From the IMG/VR virus record IMGVR_UViG_3300028610_000182, positions 1 to 28,292 of that record: a stretch of 28,292 nucleotides of DNA; one strand, 5' to 3'. The position numbers and the translations under genes were made by a program. The notes below the pieces were generated by a model. The model was given only the letters and a program-made list of their open reading frames with translations, ran no database searches and was not told the DNA's origin. The DNA comes from a virus. Below are positions 22,659 to 28,292 of this stretch, one piece after another. Position 1 is the stretch's first letter. The number at the start of each line of letters is the position of its first letter.

Positions 22659-23082
22659 GCAGATATTGTCCTTTGGTCTTAGGATATTGGTAGGTCTCTG
22701 GTAAGACTACGTTGGCTATGTGTGGCCGGTAGAAGGTGGTGTCACCTCCTCGGTATGTAACGATTCCATCAGGGAAATACGGTGGGAGATTGTCCCATTG
22801 TACCCGCTTCTTGGGGTCGAACTCACACTCTCCTGTAACAATACATGGAACAGTACTCCATCCAAGCATCTTGCACGCTTCCAAGCGATTGATGCCTTGC
22901 ATGACGTGATGGTCTATGTACTTCTTCGGTCGGTGGTTCAATACTATGATAGGATTGACAAGACCGTTCTCGCGGATGTTCTCCGCGAGCGCGGCTTGTA
23001 CTATCTTTCGTTTAGTCCTGTCCTTCACCGACAGCCTGATGGCGTCGATGGGGTAGTTCGGGCAGAACCAAATGTCAAACAT
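22630..23082 (-). CDS. ParB-like nuclease-domain protein, 150 aa
   Basis: Residues 34-82 show the ParB N-terminal fold: ENIRENGLVNPIIVL, then HHVMQGINRLEACKMLGWST followed by VPCIV. The GINRLEA box corresponds to the phosphate-binding GxRRxxA box, with Asn in place of the usual Arg/Glu/His. No DNA-binding helix-turn-helix follows, so this is a stand-alone catalytic-type domain (ParB/sulfiredoxin superfamily, members of which bind or hydrolyse NTPs or act as nucleases or kinases). The C-terminal half (DNLPPYFPDGIVTYRGGDTT onward) is not recognised. It heads a three-gene cassette with two predicted glycan-modifying enzymes, overlapping the second gene by 29 bases. Confidence 0.72.
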   Translation of the reverse strand: MFDIWFCPNYPIDAIRLSVKDRTKRKIVQAALAENIRENGLVNPIIVLNHRPKKYIDHHVMQGINRLEACKMLGWSTVPCIVTGECEFDPKKRVQWDNLPPYFPDGIVTYRGGDTTFYRPHIANVVLPETYQYPKTKGQYLHEDYKSIPV

Positions 23083-23085
23083 TGC

Positions 23086-23547
23086 TTACGATGCGGTCAT
23101 CAGGCCATGCTCTTCCAAGACATCCAGTGCGCTATTGACAGCGGCCCTGTTTTGTGTGATGTCCGTAATGAAGGTAGCATGATCAGCGATTAGCTCGGCG
23201 TTCAGTGTAACCTGAGTGGCATGGTCAGCCGCCAACTCTGTTAGCATTGTCACGATGTCAGCAAGCGTGCCTTCGATCTCGTCGAAAGTTTGACAAGTTT
23301 CTAAGCCTGTCGGCGCATCGCCATCTGCTATCGTCTGAGCACCATCCGGTGAAATACCCGGATCATCTGTCGTGTACGTAAGAGTGACACGCGTCGGCGT
23401 TGTAGCCGTGATCGTGGCAATATTACCTGCCGTCAGGGTAGCCGTTAGGGTACTGGCCGGATCAGCAATGTTGGCTTGTCGGTCTCCAATCTGCGGATTC
23501 TGTGAGGAATCTGCTAGTTTGGATTTGCTTTTGATCAAAGCAGCCAT
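23086..23547 (-). CDS. head-fibre-like virion protein, 153 aa
   Basis: The N-terminus KLADSSQNPQIGDRQANI carries the same NPQIG box as the 81-residue protein at 4923-5168. Residues 30-80 are a Thr-rich beta segment (LTATLTAGNIATITATTPTR) suited to a small Ig-like domain. The last 75 residues are helical and end NSALDVLEEHGLM, the trimer-forming end typical of phage head-fibre proteins. AAGGAG precedes the ATG. Position after capsid and decoration genes fits a capsid-surface fibre or a minor head protein. Confidence 0.65.
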   Translation of the reverse strand: MAALIKSKSKLADSSQNPQIGDRQANIADPASTLTATLTAGNIATITATTPTRVTLTYTTDDPGISPDGAQTIADGDAPTGLETCQTFDEIEGTLADIVTMLTELAADHATQVTLNAELIADHATFITDITQNRAAVNSALDVLEEHGLMTAS

Positions 23548-23568
23548 ACATTTTCTCCTTGTTAAAGA

Positions 23569-23586
23569 GTGGGGCTCTCACCCCAC
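23569..23586 (-). terminator. hairpin after the second duplicated decoration gene
   Basis: GTGGGG (23569-23574 read on the other strand) pairs with CCCCAC around a six-base loop, and UCUUU follows on the minus strand. It is a weak to moderate terminator or a mRNA 3'-end stabiliser between the decoration gene and the head-fibre gene. CACTAGGGTT next to it (23586-23595, plus strand) recurs at 24195-24204. Confidence 0.55.
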
Positions 23587-23594
23587 ACTAGGGT

Positions 23595-24155
23595 TTATAC
23601 TGCTAGGGCTCTGCCCATCGAACCAGTCGGGGGGCGGTAGGTAACGCTAACGCGAAGTTTGCCAGCCGTGAAAGCTGTATCAAACTCGCCAGTGATGATC
23701 ACGTCGGAGTTCGACGTGGCACCGGCCACTGCTAGGTTCGAGTCAGCTGCATCAGCGATCAACGCTCCGTCAAGGAGTGAAGTATCACCGATGTTAGCGA
23801 ACTCTGCCAGAAGCAGCGCATCAACTAAACCATTGGCATCGTCAACAATCTCGGTAGCTAGGCCGCGAGACCAAGTACCTAAATTGAAGTCGCCACCAGC
23901 GCCAGTCAAGGCAACCACACACTGTACTTCACCCCGCAAGAAGACGGAACCCCGAGGGATTACATGCGACTGCGGTGCGCCGGGATAACTTACACCCGTG
24001 GCAGTGGTCAGTAAGCTGAGAGGCTCTATCTCCAGTACGACGGTAACTTCACCGTTGGCACCGGGATAGACACCAGCTACTTGGTTGTCTACTGTATGCT
24101 TTTGAAACCCTACTACTAGACCGTCTGAATTGGTCCATGTATTGCCTCTACTCAT
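23595..24155 (-). CDS. putative capsid decoration protein, second tandem copy, 186 aa
   Basis: The start is ATG 24155, giving MSRGNTWTNSDGLVVGF, with GGAG (24163-24166) seven bases upstream; an earlier in-frame ATG at 24197 would run through the intergenic hairpin. The product is clearly paralogous to the neighbour at 24203-24766: both share MSRxNTWTNxDGLxVGF, PGANGEVT/QGANGEVT, HVIPRGS, the exact 18-residue block GTWSRGLATEIVDD plus flanks, LIADAADS and TYRPPTGSMGR. The strand-rich build and location after the major capsid gene suggest a capsid-surface or minor head protein. No family was recognised. Confidence 0.8.
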   Translation of the reverse strand: MSRGNTWTNSDGLVVGFQKHTVDNQVAGVYPGANGEVTVVLEIEPLSLLTTATGVSYPGAPQSHVIPRGSVFLRGEVQCVVALTGAGGDFNLGTWSRGLATEIVDDANGLVDALLLAEFANIGDTSLLDGALIADAADSNLAVAGATSNSDVIITGEFDTAFTAGKLRVSVTYRPPTGSMGRALAV

Positions 24156-24176
24156 TGTATTTCTCCAGTAGAAGAA

Positions 24177-24194
24177 GTAGCCCCGAAGGGCTAC
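24177..24194 (-). terminator. UUCG-loop hairpin between the duplicated decoration genes
   Basis: A perfect seven-base-pair stem (GTAGCCC/GGGCTAC, 24177-24183 with 24188-24194) carries a UUCG tetraloop on the minus strand and is followed by UUCUUCU. It may attenuate transcription after the capsid and first decoration gene, or protect the mRNA 3' end, so that those two proteins are made in greater amount. Confidence 0.6.
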
Positions 24195-24202
24195 CACTAG
24201 GG

Positions 24203-24766
24203 TTATGCCGCTATTACGCGACCCATTGAGCCAGTCGGTGGACGATATGTCACTGTCAGCCGGACTTTACCAGCGGTGAATACAGCGGTACCCCACGATG
24301 CGGTGATGACAACATCTGAATCAGATATTGCACCCGCAACTGCAAGGCCACTGTCCGCAGCGTCGGCAATCAAGTCGCCGTCTGCGATGTTCACGTCGCC
24401 AATATTAGCCAGCGTAGAGTCAGTGGATGTTGCCGCTTTCACGATACCATCCATGTCATCTACGATTTCAGTTGCCAGCCCACGAGACCACGTACCGATG
24501 TCAAGACCAGACGTTGTGCCAGAGGTGGCAGCAACGATGGTTTGAACGTCAGCGCGCAGGATGATTGATCCACGGGGGATCACATGCGCCTGTGCGCCAG
24601 CGATATCAGCAGCGGTGTCAACCAGACCAGCTAGTGTGATCTCTTGGCTGAACGTGACCTCTCCGTTAGCGCCTTGAAAAACTGCGCCAACATCGTTGTC
24701 TTCCGTGTGCAGACCAAAGCCGACGATTAAGCCGTCCTTGTTGGTCCATGTGTTTGCTCTACTCAT
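24203..24766 (-). CDS. putative capsid decoration protein, first tandem copy, 187 aa
   Basis: The protein starts MSRANTWTNKDGLIVGFGLH at an ATG with AAGGAG upstream, directly after the major capsid gene. It has alternating strand-like segments and the conserved blocks GTWSRGLATEIVDD, LIADAADSGLAVAGA and VTYRPPTGSMGR, shared with the next gene. About half or more of the positions agree between the two copies by eye. The strand-rich build and the slot next to the capsid gene fit a virion surface protein made in large amounts. I do not recognise a named family. Confidence 0.8.
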   Translation of the reverse strand: MSRANTWTNKDGLIVGFGLHTEDNDVGAVFQGANGEVTFSQEITLAGLVDTAADIAGAQAHVIPRGSIILRADVQTIVAATSGTTSGLDIGTWSRGLATEIVDDMDGIVKAATSTDSTLANIGDVNIADGDLIADAADSGLAVAGAISDSDVVITASWGTAVFTAGKVRLTVTYRPPTGSMGRVIAA

Positions 24767-24777
24767 GATTGTTCTCC

Positions 24778-25734
24778 TTAGACTTGGTCGTCGTCAGTTA
24801 GAACGCAGACGAGGTTTTCGGGACGGTACACCTTAAGACCGTAACGAGCAGTCGTAACATACTCTTCACGCTGCTTGTTGATGTTGTACTGACCATCAAC
24901 CTTAGGCATCTGACGGAATGCGCCCATGAATGGGAGCACGTCAGGCACTGCGGCAGAGAAAAAGATGTTCGCCTTACCACTCGCAGTTGTGACACTGGAG
25001 ATGGCTTCGTTCGCGGTAGGTAGGTAGTTCGAGACGTAGAAGTCGAAGCCGAAGATGTTCTTGATGAACCTCATGCCGCTGCCGATTCCTGTTTCGATGA
25101 TGCCTTCCCAACGAGGGTTGTTGCTGATATTGACAATGTTCGTCAGAGTATTGAGTTCATACTCGACGGACGGGTCAACGATAGCGATCAAGCTAGTGCT
25201 CTGGACGTTGGCCTTTTTAAGGGCGAACAGAGCCTTAGCTGCGTCTGCTACGGCGAATGTTTCGTTCGTGCCTGTACCAACGAAGCGATGCTCTGCTCCA
25301 TTGATGCTATTGGTGTTCGCGGCGGTTTGACCACCTGAAGCACCACCAGCAGCGAGAGCCAGAACGTCCGTCTCAACCTTTTCCGCTAGGGCGCGGGCCT
25401 GATATGGGACGAACTTGGCTTCCAACTGTGAGGCGTAGAACAAATCTTGCCGAGCTTTTTCCGTGATGTAGTGTCCACTGGACAGATACTCAGAGATAGT
25501 GAAGGCGAACTCACCCGTGTCAAGCGCATCGAATACAACTTCTGTATCTTCAACGTAGTCACGAACGGTACTCTCACCAATCGACGGGATAGTGAACTGG
25601 TCACCATCTGGAAATTCACTCAGCCAGTTTACCCAGCCTTGCGCTTCCAAGTCGTCTTGGAGGACTTCTTTCAAAGAAGAACTCCAAACCTCTGAGCGTC
25701 TTAGGACACCAGTATTACCTGTGTTCATAGACAT
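24778..25734 (-). CDS. major capsid protein
   Basis: The 318-residue protein lies directly after the scaffold gene and opens with VLRRSEVWSSSLKEVLQDDL, then DGDQFTIPSIGESTVRDYVE, a podovirus coat N-arm followed by the strand region of the HK97 fold. Later segments include FTISEYLSSGHYITEKARQD, a long spine-like helix (SQLEAKFVPYQARALAEKVE), SLIAIVDPSVEYELNTL and the C-terminal REEYVTTARYGLKVYRPENL, typical of late capsid strands near the 5-fold. Length and gene order fit a T7- or N4-type coat protein. AAGGAA stands upstream of the ATG. The two genes downstream probably decorate this shell. Confidence 0.88.
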   Translation of the reverse strand: MSMNTGNTGVLRRSEVWSSSLKEVLQDDLEAQGWVNWLSEFPDGDQFTIPSIGESTVRDYVEDTEVVFDALDTGEFAFTISEYLSSGHYITEKARQDLFYASQLEAKFVPYQARALAEKVETDVLALAAGGASGGQTAANTNSINGAEHRFVGTGTNETFAVADAAKALFALKKANVQSTSLIAIVDPSVEYELNTLTNIVNISNNPRWEGIIETGIGSGMRFIKNIFGFDFYVSNYLPTANEAISSVTTASGKANIFFSAAVPDVLPFMGAFRQMPKVDGQYNINKQREEYVTTARYGLKVYRPENLVCVLTDDDQV

Positions 25735-25753
25735 AGGTTGATTTCCTTATTAC

Positions 25754-26500
25754 TCAGTTTTGGGATTTGAACTTGTCCCCGAGTTCCATCTGGTCCTTGT
25801 ACATCTGACCCTGAATCTTCGGATCACTCCAGAACTTCCGTACGCCAACCTCTTTCTTGAGCTTGTCGTAGTAGACCTTCGTGTGGTGTCCGTCGATTAC
25901 CTCGTCCGCGCCCGAAGGCGTGACTTGGGTGTTGATGCCAGCAAGACTTGAGATGGCAGGTTGGGGACTCTTGGTTGTTGGACCAATGTTCATCAGCTCA
26001 GTAAAGGCTTCGGGACTCTTCTCTCCAAGTTCGGTTAATTGAGCTACCGTTAGGTTAAGCTCTTTCGCACGCCCTTCCAGATAAGCGCGGGCCGCATCTG
26101 CGTCCCCTTCGACCTTATCTAGTACGGTTTGATTAGCCTGCTCACGATTGGACAAGCGGGTCTGCTCATCGGTCTCGCCTTGCATGATGTTCTTGATCTT
26201 TTCTGCGAGAGCTTCCTCGGAGATTGGTTTGTCTCCTGCGGGTGCTCCCTCTGGGTTACTGCGAACTGCTTTTATCAAATCAGCCACCGTAGCTGATTGA
26301 TCGCTGGCTCCTTCCAGCTCGGCTACCTTTTCACGGGCAACCTTGTTCTCTCCTTCGAGCTGTTCAACATGCTGGTCACTCTTCAGTTTACCAGCGGCAA
26401 GGTCTTCAATAGTCTTGAACTTCTTGCCTTCACCCACGAGCTGGTCCAGTGCGGACCCGCCCTCGTTACTAACGGTCGTAGCATCGAATACATCGGACAT
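25754..26500 (-). CDS. capsid scaffolding protein
   Basis: The 248-residue protein is acidic and almost wholly helical, with KFKTIEDLAAGKLKSDQHVE, then QLEGENKVAREKVAELEGAS as a coiled coil at residues 28-65, low-complexity linkers rich in Ala, Pro and Glu, and a basic-acidic C-terminus (YYDKLKKEVGVRKFWSDPKI) that would bind the coat protein. This build, plus the position directly before the major capsid gene, identifies a scaffold of the T7 gp9 type. The strongest ribosome-binding site of the window (AAAGGAGG) precedes it, in line with the need for many copies. Confidence 0.88.
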   Translation of the reverse strand: MSDVFDATTVSNEGGSALDQLVGEGKKFKTIEDLAAGKLKSDQHVEQLEGENKVAREKVAELEGASDQSATVADLIKAVRSNPEGAPAGDKPISEEALAEKIKNIMQGETDEQTRLSNREQANQTVLDKVEGDADAARAYLEGRAKELNLTVAQLTELGEKSPEAFTELMNIGPTTKSPQPAISSLAGINTQVTPSGADEVIDGHHTKVYYDKLKKEVGVRKFWSDPKIQGQMYKDQMELGDKFKSQN

Positions 26501-26507
26501 GGTCTGT

Positions 26508-26515
26508 CCTCCTTT
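26508..26515 (-). promoter_or_regulatory. very strong ribosome-binding site of the scaffold gene
   Basis: AAAGGAGG on the minus strand, seven bases before ATG 26500, is a near-perfect Shine-Dalgarno sequence and overlaps the stop of the upstream gene. Confidence 0.75.
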
Positions 26516-26765
26516 ACGGTAATAGTTTGATTATTTCCTTAAGCGTTCTCCTACGCTCGAACAGCTTGGCAACTTTACGTTCCCAACCCTCTCCTTCGTA
26601 GGCTTCCTCGGAAGTGTAGGTCTTCTCGACCTCCTCTTCCAGAATGGATGTGAGACGCCGACTCATCAGCGTCGAGGCTTCCAGAGCTTTCTCGCTCTTG
26701 GCCTTAGCCTCGTCCCGCTCGGAGCGGGGCAGGGCTCTGTCTTCTTTGAACCATCGGCTGTCCAT
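26514..26765 (-). CDS. small charged helical protein, 83 aa
   Basis: The product opens MDSRWFKEDRALPRSERDEA and is rich in Glu, Lys and Arg throughout, with two predicted helices (EAKAKSEKALEASTLMSRRL and WERKVAKLFERRRTLKEIIK). Small genes of this kind often stand between portal and scaffold genes of podoviruses; I know no function. Its ATG overlaps the stop of the 32-residue gene (TAATG) and it runs into the scaffold ribosome-binding site. It may take part in head assembly, which is inferred from place only. Confidence 0.75.
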   Translation of the reverse strand: MDSRWFKEDRALPRSERDEAKAKSEKALEASTLMSRRLTSILEEEVEKTYTSEEAYEGEGWERKVAKLFERRRTLKEIIKLLP

Positions 26766-26863
26766 TAGAGGATCACCGATAGGGCAGAGACTGCCAGTAC
26801 TATCCCCAGCGCAAAGCCGAGGGCGACTGGTAGTATCCGTTGTCTAAGCCACCAGTTTTTCAT
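26765..26863 (-). CDS. tiny membrane protein, 32 aa
   Basis: This very short gene lies exactly between two coupled genes: its ATG shares TAATG with the stop of the 254-residue gene and its stop shares TAATG with the next ATG. The product MKNWWLRQRILPVALGFALG, then IVLAVSALSVIL, has a basic, Trp-rich N-terminus and one membrane segment (about residues 10-31). The double TAATG coupling strongly suggests that it is real. The role is unknown; it could assist membrane contact during head assembly or act in lysis. Confidence 0.75.
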   Translation of the reverse strand: MKNWWLRQRILPVALGFALGIVLAVSALSVIL

Positions 26864-27627
26864 TAGTTGTCAACCAGTATCAGGTCGAAGCCACCTGAGA
26901 CATCAGCGGCTGCGCCTACTGTGACTGCTTCTAAGATGATGTCCGATTGTGCGACGAATGCCTTGTACGGTTTGAACTCACGCTTGAAGTCAATGCCACC
27001 ATCGGGGTCAAGGCCAAAGCCATCGACCGTATGAACGATGTAGGGACTCGCGTTGTTCACCACCTTGAGGAGGATATCCAAGTCGGTGGGCTCTCCGCCG
27101 CCGAGGTTCTTGATCGCCCAATAGTTGGTCATGTACGCCGTCTTGCCAGAGGGCACTGTGTAGAACGCTTGATGCGCCTCGTCGTCCCCGACAAGTATGA
27201 TCGCGTAGTCTTGGTTCTCGGCTGTGTTATGTAGCCGGACAGTGGAGTCAATGGCCACACTCGATTCCATGCTGAAGGAATTGACTCGCTGAAGTGCGGT
27301 GCCAAGGGTCACCTTGGTGGTTGTATCCGTGGCGTTAAGGAGAGCGGTCTGATTGACCACATCGAAGTTCGCATCAAGTCCGATGACCCGAACCGTCTTG
27401 CCTCTGCTGGCTACTTGGTCGGTGGTCTGACTGATGGTCGTCATCAGGGCAGTGGCTGGGCGAACGGCAGCTGCGGATAGCGAGCTGATCTCTTCTGCGC
27501 CACCACTGGTGACGGCGCGATTGCGTCCGTACTTGTTGACGGATGCAACACCCGGATAAACTCCGAGGGCGATCTTCAGGTTGTCATCCGCTAGGTTCTG
27601 TGCTAGGTACGGGGCGATCTTGGCCAT
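26863..27627 (-). CDS. putative virion protein between portal and scaffold, 254 aa
   Basis: The protein opens MAKIAPYLAQNLADDNLKIA. Beta-rich parts follow: GKTVRVIGLDANFDVVNQTA, TTTKVTLGTALQRVNSFSME, DYAIILVGDDEAHQAFYTVP and SGKTAYMTNYWAIKNLGGGE. The last third (TDLDILLKVVNNASPYIVHT, then FKREFKPYKAFVAQSDIILE) continues strand-like, ending GGFDLILVDN. The pattern resembles jelly-roll or decoration-type virion proteins, but I recognise no family. It is coupled to the portal gene (TAATG) and to the 32-residue gene, so it is likely a structural or assembly protein of the head. Confidence 0.75.
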   Translation of the reverse strand: MAKIAPYLAQNLADDNLKIALGVYPGVASVNKYGRNRAVTSGGAEEISSLSAAAVRPATALMTTISQTTDQVASRGKTVRVIGLDANFDVVNQTALLNATDTTTKVTLGTALQRVNSFSMESSVAIDSTVRLHNTAENQDYAIILVGDDEAHQAFYTVPSGKTAYMTNYWAIKNLGGGEPTDLDILLKVVNNASPYIVHTVDGFGLDPDGGIDFKREFKPYKAFVAQSDIILEAVTVGAAADVSGGFDLILVDN

Positions 27628-28292
27628 TATACTTCCTCTTCAGTGGGAACGTCCTGCGCTGACCGGTCTGCGATCTCGCCGACGACGTTCTCCTGTGCTT
27701 GCGTTGCTAGTCCTTGGGACTGTTGACTCTCCGCGATGCGGATGTTATCCTGTACCAGATCAAACTTATCGAGTCCAAGGAACTCCTCGAATAGCTCGGC
27801 GATCCTGCGTCCACTGATGTGGGTAGCAACTGCCGGGTCTGAGTAGGCTGGGCTGGTCACGAACCCGATAAGGTTCTGGATGACCTGCGCTTGCTTGGCA
27901 AAGTGCCGTGCCCCAATGGGGTACAGCTTGCCCTTTTGATTCAAGTCCTTCGGCGTGATGGTCAGGAACTGTTGGACTGCGAAGTCATCATCCAGTACCT
28001 TGACTGTCTCGGCGGGACCTATGTTCCGTCGGGCTACCTCCAGCATCTGATTCAACAGAGGCTCGACGAACTGCTCCTCGAACTTCTGAATCTTCTGTTG
28101 GAAGATTCGGCCAGCTGCATTCTCCAACGCCTGCACTTCAAATGCAGTTTTCTCTCCGGGTGTTCTCACACCCATCGCTTGTTTAGGAGCCCCGGCCAAT
28201 TCTTCCATGTTCTGCATGAGAGTGGCGATCTCGAAGTTGGCATTCAATGCCGTAGCATCTGGTGCGAGTATTTCGACATCGGCCTCTTGGTC
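27627..28292 (-). CDS. portal (head-to-tail connector) protein, C-terminal part
   Basis: The frame is open at the right edge, so the N-terminal part lies outside the window; 221 residues are visible. NMEELAGAPKQAMGVRTPGE followed by KTAFEVQALE is a hallmark of podovirus connector proteins (T7 gp8 type), followed by a long helix (IFQQKIQKFEEQFVEPLLNQ, then MLEVARRNI) that lines the channel. The final 60 residues are helical and acidic-polar (GLDKFDLVQDNIRIAESQQS onward). It forms the dodecameric DNA gate at the capsid vertex and binds the gp11-like adaptor. Its stop overlaps the next ATG (TAATG). Confidence 0.9.
   Translation of the reverse strand, partial: DQEADVEILAPDATALNANFEIATLMQNMEELAGAPKQAMGVRTPGEKTAFEVQALENAAGRIFQQKIQKFEEQFVEPLLNQMLEVARRNIGPAETVKVLDDDFAVQQFLTITPKDLNQKGKLYPIGARHFAKQAQVIQNLIGFVTSPAYSDPAVATHISGRRIAELFEEFLGLDKFDLVQDNIRIAESQQSQGLATQAQENVVGEIADRSAQDVPTEEEV

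Noticed and set aside
1-28292. tRNA genes, CRISPR arrays, insertion sequences or attachment sites
   Set aside because: Reading both strands found no cloverleaf, no spaced direct repeats and no transposase or integrase frame; genes are packed end to end.

Overview
The window is a piece of the genome of a tailed double-stranded DNA phage with a short tail (podovirus, T7-like virion plan). The evidence is a virion gene series in T7 order on the minus strand: portal, scaffold, major capsid protein, tail tubular proteins A and B, an acetyltransferase at the gp13 position, a gp14-like protein, very large ejection proteins and a tailspike. Embedded spanin genes and a peptidoglycan peptidase point to a Gram-negative host. 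No integrase, repressor, tRNA, insertion sequence or CRISPR array was seen, so a lytic phage is likely. No single-subunit (T7-type) RNA polymerase gene is present in the window. A small sigma-like protein is encoded instead.

Layout. Positions 1-3593 (plus strand) hold the end of the early or middle gene block: a T7 endonuclease I-type resolvase (left end cut off), a DEDD-type exonuclease with a zinc ribbon, a zinc-ribbon protein, the sigma-like protein and several small proteins of unknown role, including two short genes and one tiny membrane protein. Nearly every gene overlaps or abuts the next, as expected for translational coupling. Positions 3592-3618 hold a hairpin between the two convergent transcription units, with its U tract on the minus strand. 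Everything from 3649 to the right end is on the minus strand and reads leftwards. In transcription order (right to left) it holds: portal (cut by the right edge), a putative virion protein, a 32-residue membrane peptide, a small charged protein, scaffold and major capsid protein; a tandem pair of duplicated putative decoration proteins, each followed by a hairpin; a head-fibre-like protein; a three-gene cassette (ParB-like, polysaccharide pyruvyl transferase-like, sulfotransferase-like); tail tube genes; internal/ejection proteins, one carrying a zincin-like HExxH domain; an M15 endolysin; an XhlA/holin-like protein; a secreted HExxH protein; the tailspike; a second head-fibre-like protein; a holin candidate; the i-spanin and embedded o-spanin; and a phage SPFH (stomatin/prohibitin-like) protein at the end.

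How the parts work together. The minus-strand block builds the capsid and tail, delivers DNA through ejected internal proteins, binds and probably degrades surface glycans (tailspike), and lyses the cell. The most unusual parts are the ParB/pyruvyl-transferase/sulfotransferase cassette set between head-fibre and tail-tube genes (possible glycan modification of virion or host), the SPFH protein in the lysis module, three separate zinc-peptidase-like proteins within about 2.8 kb, and a resolvase with an inserted CxxC knuckle. No stretch longer than about 60 bases lacks a gene.
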